A DNA stretch of 64,000 nucleotides from JAKFWI01 sp031398975 (GTDB lineage Bacteria > Pseudomonadota > Alphaproteobacteria > Caulobacterales > Aquidulcibacteraceae): NCBI GenBank assembly GCA_031398975.1, contig JANNOI010000020.1, positions 1 through 64,000 on the forward strand, written 5' to 3'. A program made the position numbers and the translations under genes. The number at the start of each line of letters is the position of its first letter. Within the stretch, counting starts at the first letter, position 1. The notes under the pieces were generated by a model, which saw only the letters and a list, made by a program, of their open reading frames with translations, had not been told where the DNA came from and did no database searches. Shown in pieces: positions 14,614 to 24,355 of this stretch.

Positions 14614-17442
14614 TTAGCGCCAGCGCGATGCGGGCGCGACCGCCATGCGCTGGCGATCCAACGTGGCCGGCGCCGCCGGCTCGCCCGCCGCGAGCGCCTC
14701 TTCGAGCCCCTCGCGCAGCGCCTCCATGCGGGCAGGATCGGAGAGCTTACGCCCGTCCAGGTCCTGGACGTAGAACACGTCCGAGACCCGCTCCCCGTAC
14801 GCATCGATATGGGCCGACATCACCGACACGCCCGCATCCGCCAACACGCGCGCCAGCGCCGCCAGCAGGCCGGGCCGGTCGCGGCCGGACACCTCGATGA
14901 TCGTGGCCGTGCGCGAGGCGTCCGGCTCGAACCGCACCCAGGGCACAATCGCGAACGCCGCCGCCCGGCGGGGAGGCGCGGGCGCGGGCGCGGCCCGCGG
15001 GGCTTGCTCGCCCTCGGCGGCGCGGGCCACGCGCGCCAGGAGCCGCGCGAGCGCGGCGGGGTCGTTCAGTCCGTAGGGGTCTCCCGCGGCGTCCTGGATG
15101 GAGAATACGTCGAACACCTTGCCGAGCGCGGTGGTGATGACGCGGGCGTCGGTGACGTCAGCGCCGGACTGGGCGAGCGCCTCGGCCACATCGGCGAACA
15201 GGCCGGGACGGTCCGGGGCGTGCACCAGCACTTCGGCGACCCCGCGCCGGGGGGTGGCGCGCGCAGCCACATGGACGGGGCCGGCCGCGTCCGCCCGCGC
15301 CATCTCCTCGGCGTGCCATTTCACCGCCTCGGTCTCGAACGAGAGCCAATAGGCGTCCTCCAGCGTGTCGAGCCAGGAGGCCGCCTTGCCGGTGCGGTCC
15401 TGCAGGTCCGCGAACACGGCCTCGCGCGCGTGGCGCGCCTGCTCGGACAACCGCTCGCGCACGCCCGCCTCGTCGGTGCGCCCGCCATGGAAGGCGGCCT
15501 CGGTGAGGCGATAGAGGTCGCGCAGCAATTGGCCCTTCCAGCCGTTCCACACGCCCGGGCCCACGGCGCGGATATCGGCGACCGTCAGTACAAGGAGCAG
15601 GCGCAGCCGCTCCAGATTGCCCACGCTCTCTGCGAACTTGGCCACCGTCCGCGGATCGCCCACGTCACGCTTCTGAGCCACGTCGCTCATCAGCAGGTGG
15701 TGGCCGACGAGCCACCCCACGAGTTCGATCTCCTCCGCGGGCAGCCCCAGACGCTCGCAGGCGGCGATTGCGGCGCGCGCGCCCATCTCCTCCTGGTCCC
15801 CGCCCCCGGCCTTGCCCGCATCGTGCAGCAGCATGGCGAGGTAGAGCGCGCGGCGATTGATGATCTTTGGAAAGATGAGCGAGGAGAGCGGATGCTCCTG
15901 CTCGAAATGACCGCGCTCGATCGCCGAGATCACGTCCACCGCGCGCAGCGTGTGTTCGTCCACCGTATAATGGTGGTACATGTTGTACTGCATCTGCGCC
16001 ACAACACGGCCAAACTCAGGCACGAAGCGCCCCAGCACCCCCGCCTCGTTCATCAGCCGCAGCGCGTTGGCGGGATTGGCCTTCGAGGTCGCGACATCGA
16101 CGAAAACCTTCGCCGCCTGGGGGTTGCGGCGCACGGCGGGGGTGATGCGCCGCAGCGAGCGCGTGACTTCGGCCAGCGCGTCAGGGTGAATGTCCAGATT
16201 GCGCCCATCGGCCAGCGCGAAGATGCGCAGGATGTTGACTGGGTCCTCCGCAAACACGTCCGCATTGTCCACCGTCACGCGGCCGGCCTCAAGTCTGAAC
16301 CCGCGCGGCAACGCCGCCGCCCGCCCGGGCGGGGCAACGATCAGGCGGGACAGAGCGGGCGCGCGCTTTTGATGTTCGGCCTCGAGTTTGGCGCACAGGA
16401 TGCGGGTCAACGCGCCCACTTGTTTGACGACGAGGAAATAGCGCTTCATGAAGCGCTCCACGGCCGGTTGCGCGCCGCGCGCCTCATAGCCCATGCGGGC
16501 GGCCATTTCGGGCTGCACGTCGAAGGTCAGCCGCTCCTCGCCGCGCCCGGTCAGAAAATGCAGGTGGCAGCGCACCTTCCAGAGGAACTCGGTGGCGCGC
16601 AGGAAGGCTGAAACCTCCTCGCGCGTAAAGAGGCCAAGGCGCGCATAATCCATTGGCTGCTGCGCGCCATACATATGTTGGGCGATCCAGAACAAGGTGT
16701 GCAGGTCGCGCAGGCCGCCCTTGCCCTCTTTCAGATTGGGCTCGACCATATAGCGCGAGGCGCCGGAGCGGGCGTGGCGCTCGTCGCGTTCTTTGAGTTT
16801 GGCGGCGATGAAGCTGCGGTGGGAGACCGAGACGACCTCCTTCTGGAAGCGCGTCTTCAACTCCTCCGCGAGATTGTCATCGCCGGCGAGCCGGCGGCGT
16901 TCGAGCAGCGCGGTGTGGATCGTATGGTCTTCCTTGGCGAGGCGGATGCTTTCGTCCACCGTGCGCGAGGCGTGCCCGACTTTCAGGCCCATGTCCCACA
17001 GCATGTAGAGCATGTATTCGGTGACGCTCTCGGCCCAGGCGGTCTGTTTGTAGGCGCGCAGAAACAAGAGATCGAGATCGGAGGACGGGGCGAGCTGGCC
17101 CCTTCCGTACCCGCCCACCGCCAGCACCGCAAAGCGTTCCCCCTCGGTCGGGTTGTGGGCGCGGAAGACGTGAGTGGTCGTGAAATCATAGAGGGCGCGG
17201 ATAACCTCATCGGCCACCAGCGCGAGCAGGCGGGCGGTCTCGAGCCCGCTATGGCCGGCCTCCATCCGCTCCTTCGCGATCATCCGGCCGCGAAACAGGG
17301 CCCCGTGCAACAGCCGCTGCGCCGCGCGGCGCGCGCCCGCCTCGTCGCCGATATGGTTGAGGGCGGCGGCGCTCAATTGCGTACGCAGCTTGACGCCGTC
17401 CACGACGTCCTCGATGCGCGCGGGGCGGATCCTGGAAACCAT
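14614..17442 (-). CDS. glnD: Bifunctional uridylyltransferase/uridylyl-removing enzyme (PII modifier)
   Basis: GlnD senses glutamine and adds or removes UMP on PII proteins. The 942-residue protein has the nucleotidyltransferase motif GGYGRGQLAPSSDLDLL (110-126), the HD hydrolase with DEHTLRAVD and LLHDAGK, and two C-terminal ACT domains opening with APDRPGLFADVAEAL and SGRDRPGLLAALARVL. I use the ATG at 17442 (MVSRIRPARIED); longer frames add non-conserved residues. It is followed by murJ and trpS. Confidence 0.95.
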   Translation of the reverse strand: MVSRIRPARIEDVVDGVKLRTQLSAAALNHIGDEAGARRAAQRLLHGALFRGRMIAKERMEAGHSGLETARLLALVADEVIRALYDFTTTHVFRAHNPTEGERFAVLAVGGYGRGQLAPSSDLDLLFLRAYKQTAWAESVTEYMLYMLWDMGLKVGHASRTVDESIRLAKEDHTIHTALLERRRLAGDDNLAEELKTRFQKEVVSVSHRSFIAAKLKERDERHARSGASRYMVEPNLKEGKGGLRDLHTLFWIAQHMYGAQQPMDYARLGLFTREEVSAFLRATEFLWKVRCHLHFLTGRGEERLTFDVQPEMAARMGYEARGAQPAVERFMKRYFLVVKQVGALTRILCAKLEAEHQKRAPALSRLIVAPPGRAAALPRGFRLEAGRVTVDNADVFAEDPVNILRIFALADGRNLDIHPDALAEVTRSLRRITPAVRRNPQAAKVFVDVATSKANPANALRLMNEAGVLGRFVPEFGRVVAQMQYNMYHHYTVDEHTLRAVDVISAIERGHFEQEHPLSSLIFPKIINRRALYLAMLLHDAGKAGGGDQEEMGARAAIAACERLGLPAEEIELVGWLVGHHLLMSDVAQKRDVGDPRTVAKFAESVGNLERLRLLLVLTVADIRAVGPGVWNGWKGQLLRDLYRLTEAAFHGGRTDEAGVRERLSEQARHAREAVFADLQDRTGKAASWLDTLEDAYWLSFETEAVKWHAEEMARADAAGPVHVAARATPRRGVAEVLVHAPDRPGLFADVAEALAQSGADVTDARVITTALGKVFDVFSIQDAAGDPYGLNDPAALARLLARVARAAEGEQAPRAAPAPAPPRRAAAFAIVPWVRFEPDASRTATIIEVSGRDRPGLLAALARVLADAGVSVMSAHIDAYGERVSDVFYVQDLDGRKLSDPARMEALREGLEEALAAGEPAAPATLDRQRMAVAPASRWR

Positions 17443-17483
17443 GAACAAGCCTAGCAGGCCAAGATGGCGAAAGCCTGAACGGC

Positions 17484-17984
17484 TTACGGAAAGCCGCGCG
17501 CGGCGGCGAAGGCAAGGCCCGTCATCGTCGCCATGGATCCCACCATCCACATGATCATCGACCGCAGGCCCGCCTCATATTGAGCTTTTGTGACCATCTG
17601 CTCGAAGCGGCCGTCCACGAAGCCGAAGCGCCCGACGATCGCGTCGAAGCGCGCCTCCGTGCTGGCCTCGAACCGGTCCAGGCGTTGCAGAACCAACGCC
17701 AAATCCGCTTTGACCACGTCCATTTCCGCGCGCGTCGGGGTGTCGTGACGAAACGCGGAGAGTTCGCCCTTGAATTCCGATCGCAGCGCGGAGAGTTCGC
17801 CCTTGAACTCTGATCGCAGCGCGGAGAGTTCGAGCTTCAAATCCGCCCGGGTCACGAGGTCGGCCAGGCGGACGTCCTGGGCGTCGCGGATCGCCCCGGC
17901 GATCTCTTCCGCATGCGCGCGCGGGAGACCTGCGCCTTCCAGGCGCTTGGAGAGGGTGAGGGCGTCGACGGTCACCGTGCACAA
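17484..17984 (-). CDS. DUF1640-like coiled-coil membrane protein
   Basis: A 166-residue protein that resembles the DUF1640/CCDC90 group: an N-terminal helical LSKRLEGAGLPRAHAEEIAGAI segment, a coiled coil of about 80 residues, and a single C-terminal membrane helix (MIMWMVGSMATMTGLAFAA). The coiled coil carries an 11-residue direct repeat LSALRSEFKGE twice and then LSAFRHD. Function is unknown. It lies between mutS and glnD, a place where these two are normally direct neighbours. Confidence 0.72.
   Translation of the reverse strand: MCTVTVDALTLSKRLEGAGLPRAHAEEIAGAIRDAQDVRLADLVTRADLKLELSALRSEFKGELSALRSEFKGELSAFRHDTPTRAEMDVVKADLALVLQRLDRFEASTEARFDAIVGRFGFVDGRFEQMVTKAQYEAGLRSMIMWMVGSMATMTGLAFAAARGFP
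17758..17823. repeat. 33-bp tandem repeat, two copies, inside the coiled-coil gene
   Basis: Units 17758-17790 and 17791-17823 are nearly identical (gagagttcgcccttgaa, then a CG-rich end) and encode the two LSALRSEFKGE blocks. A partial third copy follows. Length in multiples of three keeps the frame, so unit number can change without breaking the gene. Confidence 0.8.
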
Positions 17985-18015
17985 ATAGCGCGGAACGCCT
18001 GCGGCTTGAAGGGCC

Positions 18016-20676
18016 TCAGCCCGACGGCAAGAGGGCGCGCAGCCGGTACAGAAGATCGAGCGCTTCCTTGGGGGTGAGGCGGTCGGGATCGGCTTGCCGA
18101 AGCGCTACCTCCAGCGCTGAGGGCGGGGGCGGCGGCGGGGGCTGGTCTGCGAACAACGGCAGCGCTTGCAGCCCGCCGCCGCCGCTGCGCTCGCGCCCCG
18201 CCTCCAGCCGCGCCAGCACGGCGCGCGCGCGCTCCACCACCGCACGGGGAAGGCCCGCGAGCTTGGCCACCTGGATGCCGTAGGAGCGGTCCGCCGGCCC
18301 GGGCATCACCTCGTGCAGAAACACCAGATCGCCCTTCCACTCCCTGGCTCTCAGGGAAACGTTGGCGCACGCGCCCAGCCGGTCGGCCAGGGCGGTGAGT
18401 TCGTGATAATGGGTGGCGAACAGGGCGCGCGCGCCGTTCTGGTCGTGCATGTGCTCGGCCGCGGCCCACGCGATGGCCAGCCCGTCGAAGGTCGCGGTGC
18501 CGCGCCCGATCTCGTCCAGGATCACCAGCGCGCGGGCGCCGGCCTGGTGCAGGATGGCGGCGGTCTCCACCATCTCGGCCATGAAGGTGGAGCGGCCGCG
18601 CGCCAGATCGTCGCCCGCGCCCACGCGCGAAAACACCCGGTCCACCACCCCGAGCCGCAGCCGCTTGGCGGGGACGTAAAACCCGGCCTGGGCGAGGATG
18701 GCGAGCAGCGCGGTTTGGCGGAGATAGGTGCTCTTGCCGGCCATATTGGGCCCGGTGACGAGGACCAGCCGCGGCGCGGTTTGGCCGTCGCCGTCCAGGC
18801 GGGTGTCGTTGGGGGTGAAGCCGGCGGCGGCGTGGCGCACCGCGCGCTCCACCACCGGGTGGCGGGCGGCTTCCGCGATCAAAGCGCGGCTGTCGTCGAT
18901 CTCGGGGCGCACCGCGTCCACATCTTCGGCCCATTCCGCGGCCGCCGCCGCCACGTCCAGCACGGCGAGCCCCTCCCCCACCGCGCGGATTTCGGCCTCC
19001 AGCGCGGTAAGACGGGCGCAGAATTCCTGAAACAGGGCGGCCTCGCGCGCCAGCGCCTCCTCGCCCGCGCGCGCGATCCGGGCGTCCAGCGCGGCGAGGT
19101 CTGGGGTGGTGAAGCGCACCGCGCCGGCCAAGGTCTGGCGGTGGATGAACCGCCCCGAGTGCGGCGGGCGCATCAACGCCTCGGCCTGTTTCGGGCTCAG
19201 ATCGAGGTGATAGCCCAGCACGCCGTTATGGCGGATCTTGAGGCCGGCGAGCCCGGTTTCTTCCTGATAGGCGCTTTGCAGGGCCGCGATCACGCGCCGG
19301 CTGTCGTCGCGCAGGGCGCGCGCCTCGTCGAGGGCGCCGTCATAGCCGGGCGCGATGAAGCCGCCATCCCGCACCAGAAAGGGGGGTTCCGGCGCCAAGG
19401 CGGCAGCGAGATCGAGGGCGAGGCGCGCCACGTCCGGGGTTAGGGTGAGGCGGCTGAGCGCGCGCGCGATTTCGGCTGGCGCATCGGCGCCGCCGCAGCG
19501 GGCGGCCGCCCGCTCCCCGGCGCGCAACGCCTCTCGCAGCGCCAGCAGATCGCGCGGGCCTCCGCGCCCCAGGCTTAACCGCTGGGCGGCGCGGGCGAGA
19601 TCGGGCGCGGCTTTCAGCTCCGCCCGGACGCCCGCGCGCTGGTCGGGCCGGGCGAGGAAAAACGCGCAGGAATCCAGCCGGGCGTTGATCGCGGCGATAT
19701 CCAACAGGGGCCGGGCGAGGCGCTCGGCGAACATCCGCGCGCCCGCGGCGGTGAGCGTGCGGTCGATGGCGCCCAGCAGCGAGCCCTCGCGCGTCCCGCG
19801 CTGGGAGCGTTCGATCTCAAGGCTCGCGCGCGTGGCGGGATCGATGGCCATGAACGCGCTGGCGACGGCCCGGCGCGGGGGCGCCAGCCGCGGCGCGAGG
19901 CCCGCCTGGGTGAGCTCGATATAATCGAGCAGAAGGGCCGCGGCCGCCAGATCGGCCTGGGAAAAATCCCCGAACGCGTCCAGCGAGGCGACCCCGAACA
20001 GCGTCTGGGCCCGGCGCTCCCCGCCCCGGGGATCGGCCTTGCGGGCCGGGCGCGGGGTGAGCACCGCGCCAACCAGCGCGCACGCCTGCGCCACCCGCGG
20101 CGCATCCGCCTCCCCCGCCAACACCTCGGCGGGCGCGAGCGCGCCGAGTTCCTCGGTCAAGCGCGCAGGAGACGCCGAAAGGATGGTGAATTCCCCGGTA
20201 GAGATATCGGCCCAGGCGATGGAAGCTTCCCCGCCCTCCCCCGCGCCCGCGAACGCCAAGGCGGCCAGGCGGTTGGCGGCGCGGGCCTCCAGCAACGCCT
20301 CCTCGGTCAGCGTGCCAGGGGTGACGATGCGGGTCACCGCGCGCTTGACGATCGCCTTGCCGCCCCGCCTGCGCGCCTCGGCGGGATCTTCCACCTGCTC
20401 GCACACGGCGACTTTGAACCCCCCGCGGATGAGCTTGGCGAGATACGCCTCCGCCTGGCGCCACGGCACGCCGGCCATCGGGATGGGCTGGCCGAGGTGC
20501 TGCCCGCGCCGGGTCAAGGCGATGTTCAGCGCGGCGGCGGCCTTCTCGGCGTCCTCGAAGAACAATTCGTAGAAATCGCCCATCCGGAAAAACAGCAGGG
20601 CGTCGGGATGTTCGGCCTTGGCGCTCAGATATTGGGCCATGAACGGGCTCGGTGCGGGAGCGACGCCATCGGCCAT
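18016..20676 (-). CDS. mutS: DNA mismatch repair protein MutS
   Basis: An 886-residue MutS1. The mismatch-reading FxE motif is in MGDFYELFF near the N-terminus. The ATPase has Walker A GPNMAGKST, Walker B ILDEIGRGTATFDG and the FATHYHEL switch. I choose the ATG at 20676 (MADGVAPAPSPFMAQYL) because conserved sequence begins there; a longer frame runs into the promoter spacer. It is divergent from the MFS gene with 115 bp between. Confidence 0.96.
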   Translation of the reverse strand: MADGVAPAPSPFMAQYLSAKAEHPDALLFFRMGDFYELFFEDAEKAAAALNIALTRRGQHLGQPIPMAGVPWRQAEAYLAKLIRGGFKVAVCEQVEDPAEARRRGGKAIVKRAVTRIVTPGTLTEEALLEARAANRLAALAFAGAGEGGEASIAWADISTGEFTILSASPARLTEELGALAPAEVLAGEADAPRVAQACALVGAVLTPRPARKADPRGGERRAQTLFGVASLDAFGDFSQADLAAAALLLDYIELTQAGLAPRLAPPRRAVASAFMAIDPATRASLEIERSQRGTREGSLLGAIDRTLTAAGARMFAERLARPLLDIAAINARLDSCAFFLARPDQRAGVRAELKAAPDLARAAQRLSLGRGGPRDLLALREALRAGERAAARCGGADAPAEIARALSRLTLTPDVARLALDLAAALAPEPPFLVRDGGFIAPGYDGALDEARALRDDSRRVIAALQSAYQEETGLAGLKIRHNGVLGYHLDLSPKQAEALMRPPHSGRFIHRQTLAGAVRFTTPDLAALDARIARAGEEALAREAALFQEFCARLTALEAEIRAVGEGLAVLDVAAAAAEWAEDVDAVRPEIDDSRALIAEAARHPVVERAVRHAAAGFTPNDTRLDGDGQTAPRLVLVTGPNMAGKSTYLRQTALLAILAQAGFYVPAKRLRLGVVDRVFSRVGAGDDLARGRSTFMAEMVETAAILHQAGARALVILDEIGRGTATFDGLAIAWAAAEHMHDQNGARALFATHYHELTALADRLGACANVSLRAREWKGDLVFLHEVMPGPADRSYGIQVAKLAGLPRAVVERARAVLARLEAGRERSGGGGLQALPLFADQPPPPPPPSALEVALRQADPDRLTPKEALDLLYRLRALLPSG

Positions 20677-20791
20677 GCGCACTTGCCTCCTTCGCCCGCG
20701 CGCGGCCACGAATCGATGGCCAAGCCCTGCCCGCTTGGGTATAGCGGCGACCCGGGCGCGGCCAAATCCCCGTTCTCTTTGGATAACCCTC

Positions 20792-22012
20792 ATGACTACC
20801 CGCCCCGCGCATCGGACGGGCGTGCTCGTGGCCGCCCTGAGCGCCATCTACGCCCTGGGGCCCTTCTCGTTTGACATGTACATGCCGGCGATGCCCGAGA
20901 TCGGGCGCGACCTCGGGGCCACGTCCGCGCAGGTGCAGATGACGCTGTCGATCTGCTTCCTGGGCAATGGGATCGGCAACCTTCTGTTCGGGCCGCTGTC
21001 CGACCGGTTCGGGCGGCGGGCCCCGGCCATTTGGGGGGCGGGATTCTTCGTCCTCGCCTCGATCGGGTGTGCGGTCGCAACGGACATCCATTCCCTGATC
21101 GCGATGCGCTTTTGCCAGGCGCTGGGGGTGATGGCGGGCATGATCTCGGCGCGCGCGGTGATCGTGGATCTGTTCGAGCCGCGCGAGATGGCCCGGTTCG
21201 CGTCCTTGATGTCGATGGTGGGGGGACTAGCGCCGGTGGCGGCGCCGCTGATCGGGGGCCTCGTGTTCCTGGAGGCGGGCTGGCGGGCCGTGTTCTGGGC
21301 GCTGGCGGGGCTTGGCGCGGCGACTGCGGCGGCGGTGTTTTTCACCCTGCCTGAAACGCTGCCGCGCGAGGCGCAATTGGCGGCCCGGCGCGAGCGATCG
21401 CTCGCCTCCTACGGCGCGCTGCTCCGCAATCGCCCCCTGCTCCTGCCCGGCGCGGCGGCGGCGCTCGGCTGGTCGACGTTCGGGATCTATCTGGCCAATG
21501 TCTCGCACGTGCTGATCGACGTGCACCGTGTCCCGCCGGAGCATTTCGGCTGGTTTTTCGGGGTCAACGCCCTGGGGCTCATGGCGGCGGCCCAGCTCAA
21601 TCGCTGGCTTCTGTTGCGCTTTCCGTTGGAGCGGGTGCTCGTGTGGGCGTGCCAGGCGGCGGTGGCCATGGCGGCGCTGGTGGGCGCGGCGGCGCTGTTC
21701 GAGTGGGGCTTGTGGGGCTTGGTCGGGCCGCTCTTTCTGCTGGTCGCCACCGTGCCGCTGACGGTCAACAACGCCACCGCCCTGGCGCTCGGCCACGACA
21801 AAACCCGCGCGGGCGCGGCCACCGCGCTGATCGGGGCGGTATCTTCGTTCACGAGCGCGGCGGCGTCTGCGGTGGGGGCGCTCGTGTTCGGCGGCTCGCC
21901 CCTGACCATGGCGGTGACGATGCTCCTGCTTTCAGGGGCGGCGCTCGCGCTGGTTTCCCCGGCTTTTCTCGCCTCCCTGCGCCGACGCCTCGTGCGCGCC
22001 CGCCCGGATTGA
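20792..22012 (+). CDS. Bcr/CflA-type MFS drug efflux transporter
   Basis: A 406-residue transporter with 12 helices. The start MTTRPAHRT is followed by FSFDMYMPAMPEIGRDLGA, the Bcr/CflA helix-1 motif, and by the MFS loop motif GPLSDRFGRRAP. Family members expel bicyclomycin, chloramphenicol or sulfonamides. No regulator is adjacent. It reads rightward into maeB 63 bp downstream, and its promoter must be in the 115-bp spacer shared with mutS. Confidence 0.88.
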   Translation: MTTRPAHRTGVLVAALSAIYALGPFSFDMYMPAMPEIGRDLGATSAQVQMTLSICFLGNGIGNLLFGPLSDRFGRRAPAIWGAGFFVLASIGCAVATDIHSLIAMRFCQALGVMAGMISARAVIVDLFEPREMARFASLMSMVGGLAPVAAPLIGGLVFLEAGWRAVFWALAGLGAATAAAVFFTLPETLPREAQLAARRERSLASYGALLRNRPLLLPGAAAALGWSTFGIYLANVSHVLIDVHRVPPEHFGWFFGVNALGLMAAAQLNRWLLLRFPLERVLVWACQAAVAMAALVGAAALFEWGLWGLVGPLFLLVATVPLTVNNATALALGHDKTRAGAATALIGAVSSFTSAAASAVGALVFGGSPLTMAVTMLLLSGAALALVSPAFLASLRRRLVRARPD

Positions 22013-22075
22013 GCCGGGCGGCGGGTACGGCTACGCTGATCGCGCTTCCCTGCCGCAAATCCAAAGCCTGAGTGC

Positions 22076-24355
22076 ATGTCCGAAGAAAAGCGCACCTTCA
22101 CCGACGACGAAGCCCTGGCGTTCCATCGCCTCCCCACCCCCGGCAAGCTCTCGGTGACGCCCACCAAGCCGATGGGCACCCAACGCGATCTCTCGCTCGC
22201 CTATTCCCCGGGCGTGGCCGTTCCGGTCAAAGCCATCGCCGAAGATCCCGACCGCGCCTACGATTACACCTCTAAGGGCAATATGGTGGCCGTGATCTCC
22301 AACGGCACCGCGATCCTCGGGCTCGGCGATCTGGGGGCGCTGGCCTCCAAGCCGGTGATGGAGGGCAAGTCCGTCCTGTTCAAGCGCTTCGCCGACGTGG
22401 ACTCGATCGATATCGAAGTGACCACCCGCGACGTCGAGGAATTCATCACCACGGTCCGCAATATCGGCCCTACCTTCGGGGGCATAAATCTCGAGGACAT
22501 AAAAAGCCCGGAATGCTTCATCATCGAGAGCCGCCTGCGCGACGATCTCGATATCCCGGTGTTCCATGACGATCAGCACGGAACCGCCATCATCGCCGCC
22601 GCAGGGCTGATCAATGCGTGCGAGATCACCGGCCGGCGGCTGCAGGATTTGCGCGTCGCGGTGAGCGGGGCGGGCGCGGCGGGATTGTCGTGCATCTCGC
22701 TGATTAAGATGCTGGGCGTGCGGGCGGAGAACGTCATCGTCTGCGACAAGCAGGGCGTGGTCTATCGCGGCCGCACCTCGGGGATGGACCAGTTCAAGGC
22801 CGCCCACGCCGTGGACACCAAGCTGCGCACCCTGGAAGAAGCCGTGCGCGGCGCCGATTGCTTTATGGGGCTTTCCGTCGCCGGGGCGATGACCAAAGCG
22901 ATGGTCGCCTCCATGGCCCCCAACCCGATCATCTTCGCGATGGCCAATCCCGATCCCGAGATCAGCCCGGAGGACATCCTCTCCGTGCGCCAGGACGCGA
23001 TCATCGCCACCGGGCGCAGCGATTACCCGAACCAGGTCAACAACGTCCTCGGCTTCCCCTACATCTTCCGCGGCGCGCTGGACGTGCGGGCGCGCACGAT
23101 CAATGAGGAAATGAAGCTCGCCGCCGCCAAAGCGCTCGCCGCCCTCGCCAAGGAGGACGTGCCCGACGAGGTCGCAGCCGCCTATCACGGGAGGCGCCTC
23201 AAATTCGGCCGCGACTACATCATCCCTACCCCGTTCGATCCGCGCCTCATCGTGTGCGTGCCCCCGTTCGTGGCGCAGGCGGCGATGGAGACGGGGGTGG
23301 CGCGCAAGCCGATCCTCGACATGGGCGCCTATAAGGAGCAGCTCGCCCAGCGCCTCGATCCCACCGCCGCCACCCTGCAGCGCATCCAGAGCATCGTGCG
23401 CGCCGCGCCCTTGAAGCGAATCGTGTTCGCCGAGGGCGAGGAGCCGGCCGTGATCCGCGCCGCGTACGCGTTCCGCGAGATGGGCCTCGGCGAGGCGATC
23501 CTCGTCGGCCGCGAGGAACAGGTGAAACGCAACATGGCGCTGGCGGGCGTGCCCGACGAGGGCGGGGTTTCCATCGTCAACGCCCGCCTCTCCGACCACA
23601 ACCCCACCTATACCGACCATCTCTACCGCCGCCTGCAGCGCTTCGGCTATCTGCACCGCGACGCCCAGCGCCTCGTGAACCAGGACCGCAACGTGTTCGC
23701 CGCGTGCATGGTGGCGGTGGGCCACGCCGATGGCGTGGTCACGGGGCTGACGCGCGCCTACGCCGTGGCGCTCGAAGACATCCGCCGCGTGATCGACCCC
23801 GCCCCGCGCGCCCGCGTGCTCGGCATGTCGATCGTGCTCTCGAAGGGGCGGACGATCTTCATCGCCGACACCAATATCTGCGAGATGCCCGAGGCCGAGG
23901 ACCTCGCCCAGATCGCCATCCAGACCGCGCGCGCCGCCCGGCGCCTGGGCGTGGAGCCGCGGGTGGCGTTCGTCTCCTATTCCACCTTCGGCAACCCGGC
24001 CGGCGAGCGAATGGAGAAGGTGCGCGAGGCGGTCTCCATTCTCGACCGGCGCGAGGATATCGATTTCGAATATGAGGGCGAGATGAGCCCGGAGGTGGCC
24101 CTCAATCCCGAGGCGCGCCGGCTCTATCCCTTCTCGCGCCTGACGGAGCCGGCGAACGTGCTCGTCATGCCCGCGATCCACTCGGCCTCGATCTCGACGA
24201 AGCTTTTGCGCACTTTGGGCGGGGCCACCGTGATCGGGCCGCTGCTCGTGGGCCTCGAGGCGCCGATCCAGATCGCGCCGCTGGACGCCACCGTCTCCGA
24301 CCTCGTGACCTTCGCCACGATCGCGGCCTTCGACCTCAACCCGCGGACGAAATAG
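22076..24355 (+). CDS. maeB: NADP-dependent malic enzyme with C-terminal phosphotransacetylase-like domain
   Basis: A 759-residue MaeB that turns malate into pyruvate, CO2 and NADPH. The malic domain has SLAYSPGVAVP, the metal-site region VFHDDQHGTAI, and the nucleotide fold VSGAGAAGLSC. From about residue 430 the chain is a phosphotransacetylase-like domain (IVFAEGEEP onward) that lacks transacetylase activity in characterised members and serves allosteric control by acetyl-CoA. The last 20 bases overlap the convergent ampG-like gene. mutS-maeB closeness is usual in Rhizobiales. Confidence 0.95.
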   Translation: MSEEKRTFTDDEALAFHRLPTPGKLSVTPTKPMGTQRDLSLAYSPGVAVPVKAIAEDPDRAYDYTSKGNMVAVISNGTAILGLGDLGALASKPVMEGKSVLFKRFADVDSIDIEVTTRDVEEFITTVRNIGPTFGGINLEDIKSPECFIIESRLRDDLDIPVFHDDQHGTAIIAAAGLINACEITGRRLQDLRVAVSGAGAAGLSCISLIKMLGVRAENVIVCDKQGVVYRGRTSGMDQFKAAHAVDTKLRTLEEAVRGADCFMGLSVAGAMTKAMVASMAPNPIIFAMANPDPEISPEDILSVRQDAIIATGRSDYPNQVNNVLGFPYIFRGALDVRARTINEEMKLAAAKALAALAKEDVPDEVAAAYHGRRLKFGRDYIIPTPFDPRLIVCVPPFVAQAAMETGVARKPILDMGAYKEQLAQRLDPTAATLQRIQSIVRAAPLKRIVFAEGEEPAVIRAAYAFREMGLGEAILVGREEQVKRNMALAGVPDEGGVSIVNARLSDHNPTYTDHLYRRLQRFGYLHRDAQRLVNQDRNVFAACMVAVGHADGVVTGLTRAYAVALEDIRRVIDPAPRARVLGMSIVLSKGRTIFIADTNICEMPEAEDLAQIAIQTARAARRLGVEPRVAFVSYSTFGNPAGERMEKVREAVSILDRREDIDFEYEGEMSPEVALNPEARRLYPFSRLTEPANVLVMPAIHSASISTKLLRTLGGATVIGPLLVGLEAPIQIAPLDATVSDLVTFATIAAFDLNPRTK

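Noticed and set aside
13507..16611. A plus-strand open frame of over 1000 codons
   Set aside because: It lies antisense to murJ and glnD, is Arg/Gly/His-rich with no domain, and is explained by high GC third positions of the real genes.
22031..24181. A 716-codon minus-strand frame
   Set aside because: Fully antisense to maeB, with His/Gly/Arg-rich composition and no recognised domain.
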